Shown here: in pieces, positions 1-6,737 of the stretch
Layout of the letters: the number at the start of each line of letters is the position of its first letter
Numbering within the stretch: position 1 is the first letter of the stretch
Assembly: GCF_000420745.1 (NCBI RefSeq)
Contig: NZ_ATVN01000001.1
Location: forward strand, 124,001-188,000
DNA length: 64,000 nt
Origin: Pseudorhodobacter ferrugineus DSM 5888
GTDB lineage: Bacteria; Pseudomonadota; Alphaproteobacteria; Rhodobacterales; Rhodobacteraceae
Reading direction: 5' to 3'
Notes under the pieces: model-generated
Told to the model about the DNA's origin: nothing
The model's database searches: none
The model's input: only the letters and a program-made list of their open reading frames with translations
Made by a program: the position numbers and the translations under genes

Positions 1-1
1 C

Positions 2-1054
2 GACAAGCTGGGCGTGCCCACGGCCAAAAGCGACATGAGCTTTGGCGCGTCCATCGGGGGCGGGCGGTTCGAATACGGGTTTCGCGATTGGCAGGGGTTG
101 GTTGCGCAGAAAAGCAACATTGTGAACCCGCGCTATTGGGGGATGTTACGCGATATTATGCGGTTCAATGCGCAGGCCGAGGTGCTTGCAGGTGACGGGT
201 CGATGACGATCCGCGATTTGCTGGACAAGCTGGGCGCGGGGGATTGGTTTCGCGACTATTACCTGCTGCCATTGTCAGGCGCGATTTGGTCGACGCCGAC
301 GGTGGGGATTTTGGATTTTCCGGCCCGCGCGATGATTGATTTCTTCAAGAACCACGCGCTGTTGGGGGTAACGGGGCAGCACCAATGGTACACCGTGCAA
401 GGCGGGTCCATTGAATATGTCCGCCGCGTAAAGGCTGCGTTGGAGCAGGCAGGGGTGGACGTGCGCCTTGGTGCGCCTGTAGCGGCGGTAAAGCGCGAGG
501 CAGGGGCGGCTTTGGTGCGCGCGGCGGGCGGCGAATGGGAACGGTTTGACGAGGTGATTTTTGCCACCCATTCCGATGATACCTTGCGCCTTTTGGCCGA
601 TCCTTCTGCTGCCGAGGCAGCACAACTGGGCGCGATCAAGTACCAACCCAATGATGTGGTGTTGCATTCGGATGCGGCGATGATGCCCAAACGGCGGGCC
701 GCTTGGGCGTCGTGGGTTTATGTTGAAGGGGCGGGGCCACGGCCTGACCGGATTGATCTGACCTATTGGATGAATTCGCTGCAACCGATCCCGATGGATG
801 ATCCGCTGTTCGTGACGCTGAACGCGAACAAACCGATCCGGCAAGAGTTGATCCATGATCAAGTCACCTTCCGCCATCCGGTTTATGACCTTGCCGCCTT
901 GGCCGCGCAAAAGACGCTGAAGGCGGGGAATGGCACCAATGGCACTTGGTTTTGCGGCGCGTGGATGCGCAACGGGTTCCACGAAGACGGCTTTGCTAGT
1001 GCGGTTGATGTGGTTGAGGCCTTGCGCGCACGGCAGGTAATGGTCGCCGCATGA
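2..1054 (+). CDS. ufaD: FAD-dependent amine-oxidase-like fatty acid desaturase (COG2907/UfaD type), 5' end outside window
   Basis: The reading frame is open from base 2, so the gene begins upstream. The N-terminal Rossmann FAD-binding motif, about 80 residues, is outside the window, and 350 codons are visible. The visible part matches the COG2907 amine-oxidase-like family: a middle region rich in aromatic residues, then a DEVIFATHSD segment typical of the late FAD-contact strand. The C-terminal FCGAWMRNGFHEDGF is also as in this family. The R. sphaeroides relative (RSP1091, UfaD from memory) desaturates a methylated phospholipid acyl chain during furan fatty acid synthesis. The stop overlaps the next start as ATGA, so translation is coupled to the DUF1365 gene. 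The family call is strong; the substrate is inferred from gene order. Confidence 0.85.
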   Translation, partial: DKLGVPTAKSDMSFGASIGGGRFEYGFRDWQGLVAQKSNIVNPRYWGMLRDIMRFNAQAEVLAGDGSMTIRDLLDKLGAGDWFRDYYLLPLSGAIWSTPTVGILDFPARAMIDFFKNHALLGVTGQHQWYTVQGGSIEYVRRVKAALEQAGVDVRLGAPVAAVKREAGAALVRAAGGEWERFDEVIFATHSDDTLRLLADPSAAEAAQLGAIKYQPNDVVLHSDAAMMPKRRAAWASWVYVEGAGPRPDRIDLTYWMNSLQPIPMDDPLFVTLNANKPIRQELIHDQVTFRHPVYDLAALAAQKTLKAGNGTNGTWFCGAWMRNGFHEDGFASAVDVVEALRARQVMVAA

Positions 1055-1803
1055 GCGAGGTAGAGTACATCGCTGGCGAAACCTTTCACGGCAGGCGCGG
1101 GGCGGTTGAAAACGCCTTTCGCTACCATGTGGATTATGTGCTGTTGAACCCCGATCAGGCCACGGGCCCGCGCTTGTTTTCGCGCAATCGGGGCAATCTG
1201 ACCTCGGTTTGGGACAAGGATCATGGTGGCGCGCCGAAACATGGGCGCGGGGTTGCGTGGCTGCGCGAGGTGTTGTCTGCGCATGACCTGCCGGGCGGGG
1301 ATAATGTGCGCCTGCTGACGCAACCGCGGGTGTTGGGCCATGTGTTCAACCCCGTGTCATTCTGGCTGTGCCATGATGCGGCGGGGGCGTTGCGGGTTGT
1401 GGTGGCCGAGGTAAGCAACACCTTTGGCGACCGTCATTCCTATCTGTGTCACCGCGACGATCTGGCCCCGATCACGCGAGAAGACCGGATTGCGGCGCAA
1501 AAGATCTTTCACGTCTCGCCGTTTCAGCCCGTGACAGGGGGGTATGAGTTTCGGTTTGATATTTCGGGCGAGCGGATCGGGATATGGATTGATTACACCA
1601 GCGGCAATGGCGGGTTGATTGCCACCTTGACGGGGGTGCGTGCGCCCTTGACCAATGGGGCAATTCTGCGGGCCTGTTTGCGTAGGCCGTTCGGGTCACG
1701 CCGCGTGTTGGCGCTGATCCATTGGCAGGCGTTGAAGCTGTGGGTCAAACGCGCGCCGTTTTTCACACGGCCCGAGCCGCCCGAGCAGGACGTGTCGAAA
1801 TGA
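1051..1803 (+). CDS. ufaO: DUF1365 family protein (UfaO type)
   Basis: A 250-residue DUF1365 (COG3496) protein. Family landmarks are the early Y-x-V-D-Y-V segment with HGRRGAVENAF, the central RVLGHVFNPVSFWLCHD block and the VAEVSNTFGDRHSYL block. The start overlaps the upstream stop (ATGA), and its own stop overlaps the transporter start (ATGA at 1800-1803). In R. sphaeroides the gene in this position (RSP1090, UfaO) is proposed to put the O2-derived oxygen into the furan ring of a membrane lipid. Together with RSP1091 it influences the singlet-oxygen response through ChrR. Function here is by homology and synteny; the biochemical mechanism of DUF1365 is not visible from the sequence. Confidence 0.85.
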   Translation: MSEVEYIAGETFHGRRGAVENAFRYHVDYVLLNPDQATGPRLFSRNRGNLTSVWDKDHGGAPKHGRGVAWLREVLSAHDLPGGDNVRLLTQPRVLGHVFNPVSFWLCHDAAGALRVVVAEVSNTFGDRHSYLCHRDDLAPITREDRIAAQKIFHVSPFQPVTGGYEFRFDISGERIGIWIDYTSGNGGLIATLTGVRAPLTNGAILRACLRRPFGSRRVLALIHWQALKLWVKRAPFFTRPEPPEQDVSK

Positions 1804-3023
1804 CCAATCTGCGCCCTTTGTGGCCGTGGTCGCTGTTTGCGGCGCTGATCGCATCGGCGGGGCTGCCGATCTATATCCATGCGCCCAAGTTTTATGTCGA
1901 TGAATATGGCGTGTCGCTGGTGGCGCTGGGCGTGGTGCTGTTCGGGCTGCGGCTGATCGATGTTGTGCAAGACCCTGTGTTGGGCTGGCTGGCCGAACGG
2001 GGGCGGGCGCACCGGCGTGTGATGGTCGCGGGGGCGGCGTTGGTGATGGGCGTGGCGATGTTGGGACTGTTTGCCGTGCCGCCGATGCTGCCGCCGTTGT
2101 GGTGGTTTGGGATCACCTTGGCCGCGTTGTTTTCGGCCTTTTCCTTGCTGACGATTTGCTTTTATGCCCAAGGGGTTGCGCGCGCGGGCACGCTGCAAGG
2201 CGGGCACTTGCAACTGGCAAGCTGGCGCGAGTCTGGGGCGTTGCTGGGCATATCGGTTGCCGCGGTGGCCCCTGCGGTTTTGGGGTTGCTGATGGACCGC
2301 CCTTTTACTGGCTTTGCGGCTGGGTTTGCCGTGCTCTGTGTGGCCGGGGTCGTGGCGATGCGGGGCGAATGGGGGGCTGCAAAGGCGCAGGCCGCACCTT
2401 CGCCCTTAGCCATTCTGGCCGAACCTGCCGCACGGCGGTTTTTACTGTTGGCGATGGTGAACGCGGCGCCTGTTGCCGTGACATCCACGCTGTTTTTGTT
2501 CTTTGTCGAAAGCCGGATTGGCGCGCCCGATCTGGCGGGGCCGCTGCTGCTTTTGTTCTTTCTGGCGGCTGCCGTTTCTGCGCCGCTGTGGGGTAAGGTC
2601 GCGGCGCGCTATGGCCAGCGCAACACGCTTATGGCGGGGATGGTTTTGGCGATTGTCGCCTTTGGCTTTGCCCTGCGGTTGGAGACGGGCGATGTGGTGA
2701 CATTTGCCATGATCTCGGCCGCATCGGGGGCCGCATTGGCCGCAGACATGGTATTGCTGCCGGCGCTGTTTGCGCGCCATCTGTCGGCGCAAAACGGGGG
2801 CGAGGCGATTGGCTTTGGTCTGTGGTCTTTTGCCTCGAAACTCACGCTCGCCTTTGCGGCGCTTGCGCTATTCCCGATCCTTGAGGCGCAAGGATACCAA
2901 TCGGGGCAAAGCAATTCACCCCAAGCCTTGCAGGCATTGACGCTGCTTTATGCGGGTTTGCCCTGCGTTCTGAAACTCTGTGCGATTGGCCTTTTGGCCC
3001 GCACACCGATACTTGAGGAGTAA
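1800..3023 (+). CDS. MFS transporter, glycoside-pentoside-hexuronide:cation symporter-like
   Basis: A 407-residue membrane protein with about 12 hydrophobic segments. An early GLRLIDVVQDPVLGWLAER motif is the GPH-family signature (the D-P-x-x-G loop after helix 2). The start at 1800 is preferred over longer in-frame options because it forms an ATGA overlap with DUF1365. Homologues in the same operon position (RSP1089 in R. sphaeroides) have no proven substrate. Given its neighbours it may move a lipid or lipid-derived compound rather than a sugar; that is inference. Confidence 0.85.
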   Translation: MTNLRPLWPWSLFAALIASAGLPIYIHAPKFYVDEYGVSLVALGVVLFGLRLIDVVQDPVLGWLAERGRAHRRVMVAGAALVMGVAMLGLFAVPPMLPPLWWFGITLAALFSAFSLLTICFYAQGVARAGTLQGGHLQLASWRESGALLGISVAAVAPAVLGLLMDRPFTGFAAGFAVLCVAGVVAMRGEWGAAKAQAAPSPLAILAEPAARRFLLLAMVNAAPVAVTSTLFLFFVESRIGAPDLAGPLLLLFFLAAAVSAPLWGKVAARYGQRNTLMAGMVLAIVAFGFALRLETGDVVTFAMISAASGAALAADMVLLPALFARHLSAQNGGEAIGFGLWSFASKLTLAFAALALFPILEAQGYQSGQSNSPQALQALTLLYAGLPCVLKLCAIGLLARTPILEE

Positions 3024-3026
3024 CAT

Positions 3027-3596
3027 ATGACCGCATTATTCGTGTGTCTTGGGGTTGTGATTGCAGCGGTTCTGTTTGCTGTGTCGCGGCGCTGGATCGG
3101 GTTCACGGCACAGCGCCCTGCCGATTTTGCAGGCAAAGGGCCGGCGTTTGATTTGCGCCACCACCTGAGCGGGCCGATCCAGTGTGAAGGCGTGATTTAC
3201 GGGCCGTTGGGCCGCGTGGCATCGCGGTTTGTGGCCGATATGCAGGGCACTTGGGACGGCAATATAGGTACTTTGTCCGAGGATTTTCGTTATGACAGCG
3301 GGCTGAGCCAAGCGCGGTGCTGGACGCTGCAATTGGGAAATGATGGCGGTATTCGCGCCCAAGCCTCTGATATCGTTGGCGATGGCACCGGGGTTGTGAC
3401 GGGGCCAAGCGTTATGCTGAAGTACCGGATCCGGTTGGACCCTTCGGCAGGCGGGCATGTTCTGGACGTGACGGATTGGATGTATCTGATGGAAAACGGA
3501 ACCATCATGAACCGCAGCCAGTTCTTTAAGTGGGGGATCAAGGTGGCCGAGCTGGTGGCCACGATGCGCCCCAAACAGATGGGACTTTCGGCATGA
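3027..3596 (+). CDS. DUF3833 family protein, membrane-anchored
   Basis: A 189-residue protein starting 3 bp after the transporter stop. Residues 1-16 form one hydrophobic segment (MTALFVCLGVVIAAVL), which suggests a signal anchor. The rest is beta-rich with lipocalin-like spacing (GxxxGPLGRVASRF, GTWDGNIGTLSEDFRYDSG), as in DUF3833. The same family occupies this position in the R. sphaeroides RpoE-dependent operon. Function is unknown. A lipid-binding role would fit an operon for membrane fatty acid modification, but nothing in the sequence proves it. Confidence 0.8.
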   Translation: MTALFVCLGVVIAAVLFAVSRRWIGFTAQRPADFAGKGPAFDLRHHLSGPIQCEGVIYGPLGRVASRFVADMQGTWDGNIGTLSEDFRYDSGLSQARCWTLQLGNDGGIRAQASDIVGDGTGVVTGPSVMLKYRIRLDPSAGGHVLDVTDWMYLMENGTIMNRSQFFKWGIKVAELVATMRPKQMGLSA

Positions 3597-4330
3597 AGAT
3601 ATGGCATGGCAAACGCTATTGGTTGATCGGCGCGAGTGAGGGTTTGGGTTTGGCGCTTGCCCGTCAGATAAGCGCGGCGGGGGCCGAGGTGGTGTTGTCA
3701 TCGCGGTCGGCGGCAACGCTGGAAAAGGCGATTGCGCAGATGCCGGGCAAGGCAAGCGCTGTGGCGCTGGATGTGGCCGATGCCGCATCGGTTGCGCGCG
3801 CGGCGGACGCGGTGGGCGAAGTGGACGGCGTGGTGTTTTTGGCGGGTGTCTATTGGCCGATGAAGGCGCAAGATTGGAACGCCGAGCAGGTTGAGGCGAT
3901 GTGTGATGTGAATTTCACCGGTTGCGCGCGGGTTGTGGGGGCAGTGCTGCCTGCGATGGTGGCGCGCGGGGCGGGGCATGTGGTGATCACGGGGTCGCTG
4001 TCGGGGTTTCGCGGGTTGCCGGGGGCGATTGGGTATGCCGCGTCCAAGGCGGGGGTGATGGCATTGGCGGAATGTCTCTATGCCGATTTGCGCGGCAGCG
4101 GTGTGACCGTGCAGCTTGCCAATCCCGGTTTTATCCGCACGCGGTTGACCGAGAAAAACGACTTTGCGATGCCGTTCCTGATGGAACCTGAAGACGCCGC
4201 GCGCGAGATGTTTGAATTGATGCAAACCGACCATTTCAAACGCAGTTTTCCCACGGTGTTTTCGTGGCTGTTCCGCCTGTCACAGTTTTTGCCGGATTGG
4301 GCGTATTATCGGCTGTTCGCGCCGAAATAG
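3593..4330 (+). CDS. Short-chain dehydrogenase/reductase (SDR), last gene of the UfaD-type operon
   Basis: A classical SDR of 245 residues. The N-terminal glycine-rich cofactor motif is GASEGLGLA. The internal ITGSLSGFRGLPGAIGYAASK contains the catalytic Ser and the YxxxK pair. The start at 3593 overlaps the DUF3833 stop (ATGA) and avoids a 21-residue non-conserved extension. The C-terminus (KRSFPTVFSWLFRLSQF) is hydrophobic and basic, which may bring it to the membrane. Substrate unknown; operon context points to lipid metabolism under oxidative stress. Confidence 0.88.
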   Translation: MKIWHGKRYWLIGASEGLGLALARQISAAGAEVVLSSRSAATLEKAIAQMPGKASAVALDVADAASVARAADAVGEVDGVVFLAGVYWPMKAQDWNAEQVEAMCDVNFTGCARVVGAVLPAMVARGAGHVVITGSLSGFRGLPGAIGYAASKAGVMALAECLYADLRGSGVTVQLANPGFIRTRLTEKNDFAMPFLMEPEDAAREMFELMQTDHFKRSFPTVFSWLFRLSQFLPDWAYYRLFAPK

Positions 4331-4333
4331 AGT

Positions 4334-5389
4334 CTATTTATCGGCAGTGTGCTGGTCAAACAGGGTCTTTGCACGGCCCCAAACACCCGTGTTAAGGTCG
4401 TTCAGCGTCAGCAAGGACGGGAGGAGAAGCGAGGCAAAATCCTCGCTGCTTTCCACGGGCAAAAGGCTGGGCAGGTTGTCGATTGCGGTCACGTCCAGCA
4501 CGGGGTTCGTCGCCACGCGCAAGGCAGGTTCGGCCCAATCGGTCACGCGATCGTACACCTTTATCGGCGAAAATTCAGACGTAGGGTCGCAGGCGATATC
4601 GCCGATGACTGACAGCGCGCGGGGGCTGGTGAGTGCTGTCGCAGGCACAAACACGGGGCAACCGGGGCGGGCGAGAATGCAGTTCAGAAAAATCTCATGC
4701 GCCAGAACCTCGGGGAACGGGCCGCCGTGGGCCGTTTCCGCCATGTCCCATTTGGTGACCGTAACGCCCATTGCCTCGCACAGATCCGAGGCCCCTGTGC
4801 CCACGCGGCCCAAAGCGCCGATCACAATCGCACGCGGGCGGTTGGTGCCAATGGCGGCCAATTCAGCGCCCAGATCGGACAACAACGCCTGTTTGCCCGC
4901 GTATTTCGCAACGGGCCCTGCGATGCCACCGCGCGCCTGCGCCGCCCAGCATTTCAAGGCAACTGCGGCCCCTGCATAACCCGCCCAATAGCCAAAGGCC
5001 GCCACGCGCCGCCCGTCTGCATCGACCAGATATTCGATGTCATAAAGCGTGCCGCCCCCCGCCTTGAACCGTCGGAGCAATTCGGCCCCCGCAGGTTGGC
5101 CCTTATAGGCATGGCCGAACAGGATATGACGATGGGGCAAGGGCGTGCCATCTTCGGGGAGTTCCTTTAACCCGAATATGATCGCATCGCGGGGCGCATC
5201 GGGCCAGGAATTTTCGGCCGCAATTGCGCAGCCCGTGGCACTGTAGCCGGCAATCGGGATGGCGCGGACGGAACTTTCCTCGACCGTGACCTGAAAGCCT
5301 GCTGCCAGCATCGCAGAAACGCCTTGCGGGGTGATCCCCACGCGTTCTTCATTTTGGCGCTGTTCGGCGCGGACCCAGATATGTGTCAT
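4334..5389 (-). CDS. Saccharopine dehydrogenase (NAD+, L-lysine-forming type)
   Basis: A 351-residue enzyme of the alanine dehydrogenase/saccharopine dehydrogenase fold, close to the length of fungal Lys1. Recognisable parts are the N-terminal WVRAEQRQNEERVGITPQGV, the HILFGHAYKGQPAG segment with the substrate-side Lys/His region, and the NAD-binding AIVIGALGRVGTGA. The expected reaction is reversible conversion of saccharopine to lysine and 2-oxoglutarate. Bacteria using the diaminopimelate route may use it in lysine catabolism or other roles, so direction is not settled. It lies 12 bp downstream of the WGR gene on the same strand, a probable two-gene operon, and ends 3 bp from the convergent SDR stop. 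Confidence 0.85.
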   Translation of the reverse strand: MTHIWVRAEQRQNEERVGITPQGVSAMLAAGFQVTVEESSVRAIPIAGYSATGCAIAAENSWPDAPRDAIIFGLKELPEDGTPLPHRHILFGHAYKGQPAGAELLRRFKAGGGTLYDIEYLVDADGRRVAAFGYWAGYAGAAVALKCWAAQARGGIAGPVAKYAGKQALLSDLGAELAAIGTNRPRAIVIGALGRVGTGASDLCEAMGVTVTKWDMAETAHGGPFPEVLAHEIFLNCILARPGCPVFVPATALTSPRALSVIGDIACDPTSEFSPIKVYDRVTDWAEPALRVATNPVLDVTAIDNLPSLLPVESSEDFASLLLPSLLTLNDLNTGVWGRAKTLFDQHTADK

Positions 5390-5401
5390 TTCATGATGTC
5401 C

Positions 5402-5647
5402 TTAGTCGTTAAACAGGGGGCCATAGCCGCGCTTTACCGCCCGTTTTTGCCAGCCTTCGGCGGCAAGGCAAGCATCGCGCAGGTTGGAAAACCATGTGAT
5501 CTGGCGGTTGCCCGACGTGGCACCAGGCCGCCCGCGCTGACCCCATTCGCGCAGCACCGAATATTCGCCAAAAAGGTTATAGGCCACGTCAACGCGGTAA
5601 TAGCGGGCATCCCCTCGTCGATTGCGCAGCATATGGAAACCAATCAT
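5402..5647 (-). CDS. WGR domain-containing protein
   Basis: A single-domain 81-residue protein. The WGR signature appears as LREWGQRGRPG at about residues 33-43, preceded by the Y-x-V-D-V-A-Y-N-L-F-G-E-Y strand pattern. WGR domains are found in PARPs, and as stand-alone bacterial proteins, where they are thought to bind nucleic acid. The start used is the upstream ATG; a second in-frame ATG four codons later (MLRNRRG) is possible. Co-directional with saccharopine dehydrogenase 12 bp downstream. Confidence 0.8.
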   Translation of the reverse strand: MIGFHMLRNRRGDARYYRVDVAYNLFGEYSVLREWGQRGRPGATSGNRQITWFSNLRDACLAAEGWQKRAVKRGYGPLFND

Positions 5648-5734
5648 TTCTGCCCCCCGGCTTGGTTTATGCCACCAGAGATACCAGATTATACCCTGAA
5701 CAACAGGGTAAAGTGATCAATTCAAGGGTTTAGC

Positions 5735-6694
5735 ATGAAACGTAGGACGGTGATTTCGGCAGGTGTGGCAGCTGTTGCTGCGGCGGGGGGCTATAGATTT
5801 TGGCGCAAACCCGCACGACCGATGGATTTGGCGGCGTTTCAGGCGTTGTATGCAACGCCTTTGGCGGCGCCTGCGGGGGATTTGCGGGTGTACCACCTTG
5901 GGCACAGCCTTGTGGGGCGCGATATGCCGGTGATGCTGGACCAATTGGCGCAAGCGGCGGGGCATCTGGCCCACGCCCATGCCAGCCAGTTGGGGTGGGG
6001 CGCAAGCCTTGACCAGCACCGCCAAGGGGCGGCTGCGGTGCCGGGGTTTGAACCGGAAAATGCCCATGGCAACCATGTGCCTGCCGATGTGGCGCTGGCA
6101 TCTGGGGAATACGATGCCGTTGTGCTGACCGAGATGGTCGAGATTAAGGACGCCATCCGATACCACAACAGCGGTGCAGCCCTTGCGCATTGGGCGCGGG
6201 CCGCGCGGGCCGCAAACCCCGATACGCGGGTTTATGTGTATGAAACATGGCACCGCTTGGATGATGCCGAGGGCTGGTTGCCCCGCATTGATGCCGATTT
6301 GTCCCGCGCCTGGCAGGACCAACTGCTGCGCGTCGCGTTGGCCGAGGACGGGGTTGGCACGATTTACCTGATCCCCGGCGGGCAGGTTTTGGCCGCAGCC
6401 GTACGCGCGATCGAGGCGGGCGATATTCCTGGCCTGACCAGCCGCGAGGATTTGTTTTCGCGCGATGCCTCTGGGGCGGTGGACACCATTCATCTGAACG
6501 ATCTGGGCGCCTACATCATTGCGCTGACCCATTTTGCCACACTCTATCAGCGCAGTCCCGAAGGGTTGCCATATGGCTTGCGCCTTGCAAATGGGCAAGC
6601 GGCCATTCCATTGCCGGATTTAGCGGTGCCGCCACTGCAAAGACTGGTTTGGAGTGTCGTCTCGGGCTATGCTTTGACTGGAATTGCGCAATAG
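5735..6694 (+). CDS. SGNH-hydrolase-like protein with possible Tat/Sec signal
   Basis: 319 residues. Residues 1-22 (KRRTVISAGVAAVAAAGG) look like an export signal with twin arginines. The mature part starts with an SGNH block I-like YHLGHSLVG (Ser near residue 57) and ends with a DTIH motif fitting the Asp-x-x-His catalytic pair. Such proteins often add or remove acyl groups on polysaccharides. The N-terminal half of the next gene is a paralogue: both share VYxYETW, IP-G-GQ and the D-x-I-H motif. A short AAGGG-type ribosome site precedes the ATG. Role inferred: periplasmic trimming or deacylation of the exopolysaccharide encoded nearby. Confidence 0.7.
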   Translation: MKRRTVISAGVAAVAAAGGYRFWRKPARPMDLAAFQALYATPLAAPAGDLRVYHLGHSLVGRDMPVMLDQLAQAAGHLAHAHASQLGWGASLDQHRQGAAAVPGFEPENAHGNHVPADVALASGEYDAVVLTEMVEIKDAIRYHNSGAALAHWARAARAANPDTRVYVYETWHRLDDAEGWLPRIDADLSRAWQDQLLRVALAEDGVGTIYLIPGGQVLAAAVRAIEAGDIPGLTSREDLFSRDASGAVDTIHLNDLGAYIIALTHFATLYQRSPEGLPYGLRLANGQAAIPLPDLAVPPLQRLVWSVVSGYALTGIAQ

Positions 6695-6737
6695 CTGCGG
6701 CCTGCGCGCATGGTGATTGTTTAAGGAAAGGGTGCCC

